Shown here in pieces: positions 1-7,646 of a DNA stretch of 64,000 nucleotides. The translations under genes were made by a program, and so were the position numbers. Positions within the stretch are counted from its first letter, which is position 1, and every line of letters starts with the position of its first letter. Below the pieces are notes generated by a model, which saw only the letters and a list, made by a program, of their open reading frames with translations, was not told the origin of the DNA and made no database searches. The stretch comes from Amycolatopsis sp. WAC 01376 (lineage in GTDB: Bacteria; Actinomycetota; Actinomycetes; Mycobacteriales; Pseudonocardiaceae): assembly GCF_003947415.1 (NCBI RefSeq), contig NZ_QHKL01000001.1:1364001-1428000 (forward strand). The letters run 5' to 3'.

Positions 1-181
1 CAACCGTTCCGTCCTCGTCGGGCTCGGCTGCCTCGCGGCCGCCATCACCACGACCGTCGCGCTCATCGCCAAGGTCGTCTACGGCCCGATCTCGATGACG
101 ATCTTCGGTGTGGTGTCGGCGGTGCTGTTCGTCGTCATGTGGTTCGTGGTGCCGAAGAAGATCGACCGCAACGGCGACTGA
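1..181 (+). CDS. Integral membrane protein, C-terminal end only
   Basis: The open frame enters from the left edge (frame starting at base 2) and stops at TGA 179-181. The 59 visible residues hold two hydrophobic stretches, one around LAAAITTTVALIAKVVYG and one around FGVVSAVLFVVMWFVV, followed by a short charged tail (PKKIDRNGD). This is the end of a polytopic membrane protein. It would fit the small DUF6328-type membrane proteins of actinobacteria, but with so little sequence that is a guess. The stop touches the stop of the convergent next gene with no spacer. Confidence 0.6.
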   Translation, partial: NRSVLVGLGCLAAAITTTVALIAKVVYGPISMTIFGVVSAVLFVVMWFVVPKKIDRNGD

Positions 182-709
182 TCACCGACCGGCGCGCACC
201 GGGGTTCCTGCCGGAAGGCCGAACGCGGCGGCCGACACCGACTTCGGTTCGTCCGGGCTCGCGCCGTCGAGCACCCGGCGGGCGCCGACCCACGAGAACA
301 TCTCCTTGACCGAGGGCGAATAGCCGGCACCGTCCTTCGCGAGCTCCCGGTCGAGCACGCGGTACCCGTCGGGAGTGCGTTCGACGCGGTAGACCATCGC
401 CCGGCGGCGGAATCCGCTGCGCGTGACGAGCTCGCCGCCCTCTTTAGCGACCTCGTCGCAGCTCGCGACCAGGCCGATCTTGACCCGCTCGCCGTCCGGG
501 CGGGTCTCGATCACCTTCTGCGTGCACACCCAGCGGATTTCCGGGCCGCCGGAACCGGCGAGCGCGCGCACATGCCGGTCGATCGGCGGCAGCGCCTCTC
601 GCGCGACGGCGTCGTCCACCGTCGGCATCTCGTCCACGATCCACCAGGCCGCCGCGGTCACCACCACACCGACCCCGGCGAGCACGGGCCAGCGTTTGAC
701 GTTCCCCAT
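182..709 (-). CDS. Membrane-anchored or exported protein of unknown function
   Basis: A 175-residue protein with one N-terminal hydrophobic segment (about residues 7-25, WPVLAGVGVVVTAAAWWIV) and a hydrophilic remainder, so it is probably anchored in the membrane with the rest outside. I do not recognise the family. Two cysteines (in WVCTQK and ASCDE) could form a disulfide in an extracytoplasmic domain. It converges with the membrane protein on its left, the stop codons being adjacent. It diverges from the phosphoesterase that starts at 787, leaving about 77 bp for two promoters. Confidence 0.6.
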   Translation of the reverse strand: MGNVKRWPVLAGVGVVVTAAAWWIVDEMPTVDDAVAREALPPIDRHVRALAGSGGPEIRWVCTQKVIETRPDGERVKIGLVASCDEVAKEGGELVTRSGFRRRAMVYRVERTPDGYRVLDRELAKDGAGYSPSVKEMFSWVGARRVLDGASPDEPKSVSAAAFGLPAGTPVRAGR

Positions 710-786
710 GTGACGAAGCTACCGAGCGGGGCAAGTGTTCACCCGCGGTTCGGGACGCGTTGCCTCCGCGACCGTAGGTTGCGGCC

Positions 787-2601
787 GTGAACGACTCCTC
801 CAGACGGACCTTCCTGCGCGGTGCGGGCCTGCTCGGCGCCGGTGCGGCGGTGTCCGCGTTGCCGGCACTCGGTGCCCCAGCGGCTTCGGCGACCTTCGGC
901 CACCACGGCCCGGACGCCGAAGACGGCCGCTTCACCCTCGCGGTCCTGCCCGACACCCAGTACCTCTTCGACGCCGACCGCGGCGATCCCGCGCCGTTGG
1001 ACGCCACGCTGCGGTACGTCACCGGCGGCGACGAGAACATCGTCTTCCTGGCGCATCTCGGCGACCTCACCGAGAACGGGCAGCCGGGCGAGTTCGACCA
1101 GATCAGCCGGTCGTTCCAGCACCTGGACCGGCGACGGTTCCCGTACAGCACGCTGGCGGGCAACCACGACATCAAGTCCTCGACCGACGACCAGCGCGGT
1201 CGCACGCCGTATCTGGACGCGTTCGGCCCGCAGCGGCAACGGGGTTCGCGGACTTTCCGCGGCGCGAGCCCGGACGGCTACAACAGCCACCACGTCTTCC
1301 GTGCGGGCGGACGTGAGTGGCTGCTGCTCGCGCTCGACTGGCGGCCGTCGGCGGGCGGGCTGGAGTGGGCGCGGTCGGTGCTCGCGCGGAACCCGCGGCT
1401 TCCGGCCATTCTGACCATCCATGAATTGGTATGGGCCGACGAGGCCGGACAGGCTCAGTTCTCGGAGTTCGGGCAGCGGGTCTGGGACGAGCTGATCGCC
1501 GGGAACGACCAGATCTTCCTCACCCTCAACGGGCACTTCTGGCCGCCGGGCCGCGCGGTGAAGCGGAACAACGCGGGCAACGACGTCCATCTGCACATCA
1601 CCAACTACCAGGACCGCTACTACGGCGGCAGCGCGATGATCCGGCTCTACCGGTTCGACCTGGCGCGGAACGTGATCGACGTCCGCACGTTCTCGCCGTG
1701 GCTGGCGGACCAGGCGCCGCGGCTGAACGAGCTGCAACGGCGGGAGATCGAACGCACCGGTCCGGCGGACTACTTCAGCCTGGAGGTCGACTTCGAGTCG
1801 AGGTTCGCCGGTTTCGCGCCGGTCCCGGTCCCGCCCGCGCGGCCTGCCGATCGGCAGCTGATCCGCGGGACCGTGGCCTATTGGCGGTTCGAAGGCCGTG
1901 ACGGCGCGCCTGTCGGTGGCGTGCGCGACCTTTCGGGCCGTGGCAACGATCTGGTCCGGGTGACCCTGCCCGGCAGCGCACCCGAGGCGCTGCGGTTCTC
2001 CGGCGAGTTCTCCGGGCGGCAGCCGTCGAGGTCGAGCCTTCGCTTCGACGGCGGCAAGAAACCGGCTCGCGGCGGGTATCTGCGCACGGCGGACTCCGCG
2101 CCGATGAACGCGGAGACGTTCGCCCGCGGCTACACCGTCGAGGCGTTCGTGAAGCTGCCCGCGGATTTCAAGGACGGCAAGCATTCCTGGGCGGCGATCT
2201 TCGGCAGGCAGGGTTCCGGCGGCAAGGCGGGCAAAACCGGTGACGACCCCGGCGAGCCGTCGGCCACACTGTCCCTTTCGGACGGTGCGGCGTTCCAATG
2301 GGCGGTGTTCCCGGTGAACCAGAACGGGATTTCGACCTGCTGGAGCCACGAACTGGCGTTGCAGGAGTGGATCCACGTCGCGGCCGTCAACGACGGCAGG
2401 CGGACGACGCTCTACGTCGACGGCTGCCCGGTGCTGCGGAATCCGAAGACGCCTGCCACGGGGATCGCGAACCCCGGCGGCTCCTGGCTGATCGGCGCCT
2501 ACGCCTACGACTCGATCGTCGAGCAGGCGTTCCACGGCTGGCTCGGCGACGTCCGTGTGGTGGGGAGGGCGCTGGACCCGCGCGAGTTCATGCTCGGCTG
2601 A
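787..2601 (+). CDS. Tat-exported metallophosphoesterase with C-terminal LamG-like domain
   Basis: A 604-residue secreted protein. The N-terminus has a twin-arginine signal (SRRTFLRGAGLL) ending near an Ala-rich cleavage site around residue 35. Calcineurin-type metallophosphoesterase motifs follow: DTQ near residue 57, GDLTENG near 92, GNHD near 125 and GHFW near 249. These normally bind two metal ions and hydrolyse phosphoesters. From about residue 360 to the end comes a concanavalin/LamG-like domain (YWRFEG start, TLYVDG, GWLGDVRVVGRAL), typical of carbohydrate or surface binding. The substrate is unknown. The Tat signal fits a metalloenzyme folded before export. The last metallophosphoesterase motif reads GHFW rather than the usual GHxH, so the metal site may differ slightly. 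Confidence 0.85.
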   Translation: MNDSSRRTFLRGAGLLGAGAAVSALPALGAPAASATFGHHGPDAEDGRFTLAVLPDTQYLFDADRGDPAPLDATLRYVTGGDENIVFLAHLGDLTENGQPGEFDQISRSFQHLDRRRFPYSTLAGNHDIKSSTDDQRGRTPYLDAFGPQRQRGSRTFRGASPDGYNSHHVFRAGGREWLLLALDWRPSAGGLEWARSVLARNPRLPAILTIHELVWADEAGQAQFSEFGQRVWDELIAGNDQIFLTLNGHFWPPGRAVKRNNAGNDVHLHITNYQDRYYGGSAMIRLYRFDLARNVIDVRTFSPWLADQAPRLNELQRREIERTGPADYFSLEVDFESRFAGFAPVPVPPARPADRQLIRGTVAYWRFEGRDGAPVGGVRDLSGRGNDLVRVTLPGSAPEALRFSGEFSGRQPSRSSLRFDGGKKPARGGYLRTADSAPMNAETFARGYTVEAFVKLPADFKDGKHSWAAIFGRQGSGGKAGKTGDDPGEPSATLSLSDGAAFQWAVFPVNQNGISTCWSHELALQEWIHVAAVNDGRRTTLYVDGCPVLRNPKTPATGIANPGGSWLIGAYAYDSIVEQAFHGWLGDVRVVGRALDPREFMLG

Positions 2602-2613
2602 GTGCTTCAGGCG

Positions 2614-2654
2614 GTGCGCGGTAATGGTGGATCTTCGTCCCCATTATCGCGCAC
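2614..2654. terminator. Hairpin after the phosphoesterase gene
   Basis: Two 14-nt arms (2614-2627 and 2641-2654, GTGCGCGGTAATGG against its complement) match at 13 of 14 positions. A small inner stem, GGA/TCC, closes a TCTTCG loop. It begins 12 nt after the stop codon. It has no T-tract, which is common for actinobacterial terminators. It could also act as a barrier before the helicase promoter. Confidence 0.5.
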
Positions 2655-2683
2655 TGTCGTTTCCGGTGGAATACCGGGTCCCT

Positions 2684-2690
2684 CTTGACA
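2684..2690 (+). promoter_or_regulatory. Possible -35 element of the HelD/HelR-like gene
   Basis: A TTGACA hexamer lies in an unusually AT-rich stretch (about 2680-2760) just upstream of the helicase gene. No convincing -10 hexamer sits at 16-18 bp, so the promoter call is weak. A short inverted repeat, ATCAG-N5-CTGAT, lies further downstream at about 2721-2735. Confidence 0.25.
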
Positions 2691-2778
2691 AGCGGTGGAC
2701 AATAGAAAATCGGCGCCCAATCAGAAATGCTGATCGGTACGCCGAATGTGTTGTCAGTCTAACCGCTGTGAGGGGAAC

Positions 2779-4983
2779 TTGTCAAATCAGGGGTACGACG
2801 AGGAATTGCGGTCCGAACGGCAGTATGTCGCGTCGCTCTACGGACGGCTGGACACCGAACGCGCGCGGGTGAAGGAGGCGTATGCCGTTGCGCTGCGGGG
2901 AGAAGGCTTCGCGCTTTCCGACCGTGAGGTGTCCGCCGACGCCAAGGCGAGCGAGATGGCCAGGCTGAAGATCGCCGACGAGGGCCTTTGTTTCGGCCGT
3001 TTGGACGCCCTTTCGGGAGAACGGAGGTATGTCGGCCGGATCGGCCTTTTCGACGAGGAGAACGACTACGAACCGTTGGTGCTGGACTGGCGGGCGCCGG
3101 CGTCGCGCGCGTTTTACTGCGCGACGGGCGCGTCCCCGGAAGGAACGTCCCGGCGCCGTCAATTCCGCACCCTCGGACGTGACGTCCTCGACTTCACCGA
3201 CGAGGTCTTCGGCCGTCCGGAATCGGCGGGCGAACGGGGTGACGTCGCGTTGCTGGCCGCGGTCAACGCGCCGCGCGGCGAGGGGATGCGGGACATCGTC
3301 GCGACGATCCAGGCCGAGCAGGACGAGATCATCCGGCTGGACCACGCGGGCGTCGTCGTCGTGGAGGGCGGCCCCGGCACCGGGAAGACGGCGGTGGCGC
3401 TGCACCGGGTGGCGTACCTGCTGTACACGAAACGTGAGCGCATGGAACGCCGCGGCGTGCTCGTGGTCGGGCCAAGCAGCGGCTTCCTGGACCACATCGG
3501 CCGGGTCCTGCCGTCGCTCGGCGAGACCAGCGTCGTCTTCGCGACGCCTGGTGACCTCGTCGCCGGTTTGCATGCCGAACGCGAGGATCCGCCGCCGGTG
3601 CAGCGGCTGAAGGGCTCGCTGGCGATCCTGGACGTGCTTTCGGCGGCGGTGGCGGACCGGCAGGAACTCCCGGCCGAGGCCGAGCCGATCGAACTCGACG
3701 ACGTCACCGTGCTGGTGGACGCCGAGATCGCGGCCGCCGCGCGTGCGGTGGCCAGGGAAAGCGGCCTGCTGCACAACGAGGCGCGGCCCGTCTTCGACCG
3801 GGAGGTGATCGCCGCGCTGGCCACCCGCGCGGTCGACCGGCTCGGCGCGGGCTGGCTGCCGCGGGACGACGAGCACACGCGTCCGGAGCTGCTGAAGAAC
3901 GCCCGGCGCGACCTGGAAGCCAGCGAGGAGCTCCGCGCGGTGCTCGACCGCCTCTGGCCGGTGCTGACGCCACAGCGGCTGCTCGCCGACCTCTACGCCT
4001 CGCCGGAGCGGTTGCGGGCGGCAGGGGCCGATCCGGCGCTGTTCCGCGAGGACGCCGACGCGTGGACGGTGTCCGACGTGCCGCTGCTGGACGAAGCCGT
4101 CGAACTGCTCGGCAGGGACCGCACCGCCGAACGCCTGGCGGCGGAACGGGAGCGGCTGGCGCGGAAGGAATACGCCGAGCGGGTGCTGGAGATCGTGGAG
4201 GTCGAGGACGACCACGACGACTACGAATTCGCGCTCCGGCCGACGGACGTGCTGATGGCGGAGGAGCTGGCGGACCGGTTCGCCGAACGCGACGAACGGG
4301 ATCTGGCCGAACCCGCCGCCGCCGACCGGGAATGGACCTATGGCCACGTCGTGGTCGACGAGGCGCAGGAACTGTCCGAAATGGACTGGCGGGTGCTGAT
4401 GCGGCGCTGCCCCAGCCGGTCGTTCACCGTCGTCGGGGATCTCGCGCAGCGGCGGTCGCCGTCCGGCGCGCGATCGTGGGACGCGATGCTCTCCCGGTAC
4501 GTCGCCGACCGATGGTTGTATCGGAAACTGACCGTCAACTACCGGACGCCGTCGGAGATCATGGCGGTGGCTGCCTCGCTGCTGGCGAGGTTCGCGCCGG
4601 ACGCCGTTCCGCCGGACTCGGTGCGTTCGTGCGGCGTGCGGCCGTGGGCCCGTCGAGTGTCCGAAATGGACATCGAAGAGGCAGTCGCCGAGTTCACCCG
4701 CGAGGAAGCGGGGCGTGAGGGGACTTCGGTCGTGATCGGGCCGCCGGGGGTGCCGGGCGCGATCCCGCCGTCCGCCACCAAGGGGCTGGAGTACGACGCG
4801 GTACTGGTGGTGGAGCCGGAGCGGATCCTCGCGGACGGCCCGAGCGGCGAGGCGGAACTGTACGTCGCCCTGACGCGGGCGACGCAGCGGCTCGGGGTCT
4901 TGTACAGCGGGGCGCTGCCCGCCGTGCTGCGCGGGCTGGACACGCGGCGGCGGACGCCGGACGCGTACTTGCGCTGTGTCTAG
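2779..4983 (+). CDS. helR: HelD/HelR-like RNA polymerase-associated ATPase (UvrD superfamily)
   Basis: A superfamily 1 ATPase of about 734 residues. Walker A (GGPGTGKTA) is near residue 197, and the C-terminal motor motifs include SATKGLEYDAVLVVEPER near 666 and ELYVALTRAT near 695. An N-terminal coiled-coil arm (residues 1-60, LRSERQYVASLYGRLDTER) is followed by the conserved GRIGLFD and LDWRAPASRAFY segment seen in HelD/HelR. These proteins remove stalled RNA polymerase from DNA, and actinobacterial HelR can displace rifamycin and give tolerance. An ATG frame opens at 2746, but the best start is TTG 2779, preceded by GAGGGG. The symbol rests on family resemblance. A general HelD paralogue not linked to rifamycin is possible. 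Confidence 0.75.
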   Translation: MSNQGYDEELRSERQYVASLYGRLDTERARVKEAYAVALRGEGFALSDREVSADAKASEMARLKIADEGLCFGRLDALSGERRYVGRIGLFDEENDYEPLVLDWRAPASRAFYCATGASPEGTSRRRQFRTLGRDVLDFTDEVFGRPESAGERGDVALLAAVNAPRGEGMRDIVATIQAEQDEIIRLDHAGVVVVEGGPGTGKTAVALHRVAYLLYTKRERMERRGVLVVGPSSGFLDHIGRVLPSLGETSVVFATPGDLVAGLHAEREDPPPVQRLKGSLAILDVLSAAVADRQELPAEAEPIELDDVTVLVDAEIAAAARAVARESGLLHNEARPVFDREVIAALATRAVDRLGAGWLPRDDEHTRPELLKNARRDLEASEELRAVLDRLWPVLTPQRLLADLYASPERLRAAGADPALFREDADAWTVSDVPLLDEAVELLGRDRTAERLAAERERLARKEYAERVLEIVEVEDDHDDYEFALRPTDVLMAEELADRFAERDERDLAEPAAADREWTYGHVVVDEAQELSEMDWRVLMRRCPSRSFTVVGDLAQRRSPSGARSWDAMLSRYVADRWLYRKLTVNYRTPSEIMAVAASLLARFAPDAVPPDSVRSCGVRPWARRVSEMDIEEAVAEFTREEAGREGTSVVIGPPGVPGAIPPSATKGLEYDAVLVVEPERILADGPSGEAELYVALTRATQRLGVLYSGALPAVLRGLDTRRRTPDAYLRCV

Positions 4984-4994
4984 CCCCTCCGCGA

Positions 4995-5051
4995 GTGCAA
5001 TGAAAGGTCCCTTCCTTGCAAATTTTGCAAGGAAGGGACCTTTCATTGCAC
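4995..5051. repeat. 57-bp near-perfect palindrome in a convergent gap (TGAAGG family)
   Basis: Two 28-nt arms (4995-5022 and 5024-5051) are exact complements around a single T. The arm begins GTGCAATGAAAGGTCCC and ends CTTGCAAA. It lies 12 nt after the stop of the helicase gene and about 95 nt before the stop of the convergent Lrp gene. A bidirectional terminator or insulator is the simplest reading. Related palindromes occur at 19009, 33344, 52149, 52251, 59709, 59770 and 59910. Confidence 0.8.
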
Positions 5052-5145
5052 CTTCGGACCTTGATTCGGGTGCCCGCGAGCCCGTGGTCTTGGGGTCGTG
5101 AGTCCCCTTCAGGCCGCCGCCGGTCCGATGCGCGGCGGCCCTGGC

Positions 5146-5640
5146 CTACTTGGTCAGGTTTCCCCAGGCGTATGTCTGTTTTGCCAGTTTCAGGTAGACC
5201 AGTGTTTCGGTGCTGACGACACCCGGTATGGGCCGGATGTCGTCGTTCAGCACACTCAAGAGGTGTTCGTCGTCCCGGCAGGCGACCTCGGCGAGCAGGT
5301 CGTAGCCTCCCGCGGTCAGCACGACGTAATGGACGTCCGGCAATCCGGAGAGCTGGTCGGAGACCGCTCGCGGATCGCCATGGACCTTGATCCCGACCAT
5401 CGCCTGACGGCCGAGCCCGACGTTCGCCGGATCCGTGACCGCGACGATCTGCATCGTCTCGTCCCGCAGCAGTCGCTGGACGCGCTGCCGCACGGCACCC
5501 TCCGACAGTCCGACGGCCTTGGCCAAGGCCGTGAACGAGGCCCGCCCGTCGACTTGCAGTAGAGCGATCAGAGTGCGATCGGTATTGTCCAAACCTCTAG
5601 GCGTGCGCTGCTCCATCTGCGCGCGTGGTTCGTCACCCAT
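5146..5640 (-). CDS. Lrp/AsnC family transcriptional regulator
   Basis: A 164-residue protein with the standard Lrp/AsnC layout. The N-terminal winged helix-turn-helix is at about residues 18-75 (LDNTDRTLIALLQVDGRAS, with recognition helix LSEGAVRQRVQRLL). The C-terminal RAM ligand-binding domain covers about 85-155 (VGIKVHGDP, VVLTAGGYDLLAEV). Such proteins form octamers and respond to amino acids. The start at 5640 follows a good GGGAGGG site. The gene lies downstream of lysA on the same strand, about 170 bp away, so a link to lysine or diaminopimelate metabolism is plausible but unproven. Confidence 0.9.
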   Translation of the reverse strand: MGDEPRAQMEQRTPRGLDNTDRTLIALLQVDGRASFTALAKAVGLSEGAVRQRVQRLLRDETMQIVAVTDPANVGLGRQAMVGIKVHGDPRAVSDQLSGLPDVHYVVLTAGGYDLLAEVACRDDEHLLSVLNDDIRPIPGVVSTETLVYLKLAKQTYAWGNLTK

Positions 5641-5808
5641 GCCGTCCCTCCCTTTGTTTCGGCATGCGATTCTTGTCGCGCAGCGTATCGATCAATGTCC
5701 AGAATGCTACCGCCGTTAAGTTGTTTGTCGCGATTCTCTTTCCCGGCACCTTCGACCCGAGGATTCTGTCGCGCGACAGGCCGGGTGCCGAGGTTTTCGG
5801 ACGGCGTG

Positions 5809-7152
5809 TCAGCCCAGGTCGCGTTTCAGCAGGTCTTCCTCGGTTTCGCGGCGTACGAGCAGGGTCGCCGTACCTCGCGAGACACCGACCACAGGGGGCC
5901 TGCCGACGAGGTTGTAATTCGACGCGAGCGAGTGGTGATAGGCCCCGGTGCACGGAACGGCGAGCAGATCGCCGGGATGGACGTCGTCGGGGAGCGAGAG
6001 CCCGTCGGCGAGGACGTCACCCGATTCGCAGTGCCGTCCGACCACCGTCATCGGCCGCCGTGCGGCCCGGCTGCGCCTGCCGATCAGGCGCGCGGTGTAC
6101 GCCGCCCCGTAGAGCGCGGGCCGCGCGTTGTCGCTCATCCCGCCGTCGACGGCGACGAAGGTGCGCGAACCGCGTTTCACCGCGCAGACCCGGTACACGG
6201 TGATCCCCGCCGGGCCGACGATCGCGCGGCCCGGTTCGATCGTCAGTTTCGGCAGCGGGAAACCGTGCGAAGCGCATTCGTAAGCGAGCGCGACACGCAG
6301 ACGCCGCACATAACCGTCGATGTCGAAACCCGTGTCGCCGGGCAGATAACGCACGGCGTGCCCGCCGCCGAGATCCAGTTCGCGCAGGGTGATGCCGTGG
6401 GTTTCGCGGAGCGCGACCAGCACCGCGATCATCTTGCGGGCGGCCAGTTCGTAGAAATCGACCCGGGACACCTGCGAACCGATGTGGCAGTGCAGACCGG
6501 CCAGGCGGAGCCCGGGTTGGGCGAGCACCGCGGAGACCGCGCGGCCGAGGTTGTCGCGGACCTCCTCGCGCAGCGAGAAGCCGAACTTCTGGCCTTCGGT
6601 GCCGGTGGTGATCGCCGCGTGCGTCCCCGCCGCGACGTCGGGTGTCACGCGGACCAGCACCTGCTGGGCGCCGGTGGCCAGCGCGCCGAGCTGCTCGATC
6701 TCGTCGAGCGAGTCCACCACGATCCGGCGGACGCCGTAGGACAGCGCCGCCTTGAGGTCTTCGGGGGTCTTCGCGTTGCCGTGCAGCAGGATCCGCTCGG
6801 CGGGGAAGCCGGCCGACCGCGCCACCGCGATCTCGCCCGCCGAGCAGGTGTCGAGGGAAAGTCCTTCTTCGGCGACCCAGCGCAGGACGGCGCGGATGCA
6901 CAGCGCCTTGCTCGCGTACGCCACCTCGGCGTCCGGCAGCGCCCGGCGGTACGCGCGGGCGTTCTGGCGGACCTCGTCCTCGTCGAGCAGGTACGCCGGT
7001 GTCCCGAACCTCGCAGCGAGGTGGGACACCGGCGCGCCGGCGAACAGCAGTTCCCCGCCGTCCCCGAGCCGGGTGCTCCGCGGCCAGACCCCGGGTTCGA
7101 GGTGGTCGGCGGCTTCGCAGCCGAGGCTGGGCAGGAGCTCGCTGAGCGTCAC
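5809..7152 (-). CDS. lysA: Diaminopimelate decarboxylase
   Basis: A 447-residue fold-III PLP enzyme that decarboxylates meso-diaminopimelate to lysine. The PLP lysine lies in YASKAL near residue 80. HIGSQV is near 224, the phosphate-binding DLGGGH near 264, EPGRAIVG near 310, the active-site cysteine in CESGD near 377, and the late tyrosine in GAYHHS near 404. Length and motif order fit LysA. GTG 7152 is preceded by GGAGGT. Actinobacteria often carry a main lysA beside argS/thrA. This copy stands alone next to an Lrp regulator, so it may be a second, regulated copy or act on a related D-amino acid substrate. Confidence 0.88.
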   Translation of the reverse strand: MTLSELLPSLGCEAADHLEPGVWPRSTRLGDGGELLFAGAPVSHLAARFGTPAYLLDEDEVRQNARAYRRALPDAEVAYASKALCIRAVLRWVAEEGLSLDTCSAGEIAVARSAGFPAERILLHGNAKTPEDLKAALSYGVRRIVVDSLDEIEQLGALATGAQQVLVRVTPDVAAGTHAAITTGTEGQKFGFSLREEVRDNLGRAVSAVLAQPGLRLAGLHCHIGSQVSRVDFYELAARKMIAVLVALRETHGITLRELDLGGGHAVRYLPGDTGFDIDGYVRRLRVALAYECASHGFPLPKLTIEPGRAIVGPAGITVYRVCAVKRGSRTFVAVDGGMSDNARPALYGAAYTARLIGRRSRAARRPMTVVGRHCESGDVLADGLSLPDDVHPGDLLAVPCTGAYHHSLASNYNLVGRPPVVGVSRGTATLLVRRETEEDLLKRDLG

Positions 7153-7164
7153 GGTTACCTCCGC

Positions 7165-7204
7165 GTCGATCGGTCAGTGCTCTCTCAGCACAACTCCGAT
7201 CGAC
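7165..7204 (-). promoter_or_regulatory. Two-tier inverted repeat in the lysA leader
   Basis: Outer arms GTCGATCGG (7165-7173) and CCGATCGAC (7196-7204) are exact complements. They enclose an inner GTGCT/AGCAC pair. The element sits 13-52 nt upstream of the lysA start, where an operator or an RNA leader structure would act. It is too small for a lysine riboswitch. Confidence 0.4.
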
Positions 7205-7295
7205 CCGGCACGGCCGCTTCGGCAACGTCTCCCTGACGCGTTCCGGGGGCTCGCTGACGCGATGTTTACGCGCGAGTAACCCGGGCCACAGCGAT

Positions 7296-7454
7296 CTAGC
7301 GGACGGCTTCCGGAACGGTGTCCAGCGCCCGAACCATGTGCACGGCCAAGGCGAACGCGGCCTCGTTGCCGAGGTCGGTGTGTTCGTTGACGATCTTCTT
7401 CACGGTGTCGACCCGCATCTCGTAGCGGGAGACGGGGACGGTATCGGCGTTCAT
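7296..7454 (-). CDS. Small conserved-type protein (52 aa), desaturase operon
   Basis: A 52-residue reading frame (starts MNADTVPVSRYEMRVDTVKK, ends RALDTVPEAVR) with a good GAGGA site six bases before ATG 7454. It lies only 9 bp after the stop of the 60-residue gene at 7464-7646 and is transcribed with it and the desaturase. It looks like a soluble helical protein with no cysteines or membrane segment. It resembles small Pseudonocardiaceae proteins I associate with the label DUF6307, but I cannot confirm that. Composition and the ribosome site favour a real gene. Confidence 0.65.
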   Translation of the reverse strand: MNADTVPVSRYEMRVDTVKKIVNEHTDLGNEAAFALAVHMVRALDTVPEAVR

Positions 7455-7463
7455 GGTGATCCT

Positions 7464-7646
7464 CTATTCGGTTGTTTCGGGTTTCGTGGCACAGGTGCAG
7501 CCGCGGCTGAACCCGCCGGCCGCGGTCGCGGTGCAGAAGCGGCGGGCGATCGCGTCGTGCGCGGACAGGGGATGCGGGCAGCTCGGGCAGCGGTCGTCGG
7601 CGGCGGGTTCGGCCACATCGCCGAGGGAACGGATCGAGGAGGTCAT
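7464..7646 (-). CDS. Small Cys-rich protein (60 aa, RGCxC motif), desaturase operon
   Basis: A 60-residue protein. Its first codon overlaps the desaturase stop (ATGA at 7643-7646), so it is translationally coupled. It carries CPSCPHP near residue 20 and SRGCTC near 50, plus a histidine and another cysteine (FC) between them. This pattern suggests a small zinc- or metal-binding fold. It matches the actinobacterial family called RGCVC from memory. The tight overlap implies a function tied to the desaturase, for example electron transfer or metal delivery, but that is inference. Confidence 0.75.
   Translation of the reverse strand: MTSSIRSLGDVAEPAADDRCPSCPHPLSAHDAIARRFCTATAAGGFSRGCTCATKPETTE

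Noticed and set aside
739..2535. Long minus-strand open frame opposite the phosphoesterase, and similar long antisense frames opposite the helicase, PQQ proteins and dnaX
   Set aside because: These follow from high third-position GC on the coding strand; their translations are low-complexity Arg/Ala/Pro/His-rich and show no domains.
2655..2778. Rifamycin-associated element upstream of the HelR-like gene
   Set aside because: No 19-bp GC-rich palindrome of that type is present; only short inverted repeats were seen.
7153..7295. Lysine riboswitch ahead of lysA
   Set aside because: The leader is far too short and has only a simple two-tier stem, not the five-helix L box.
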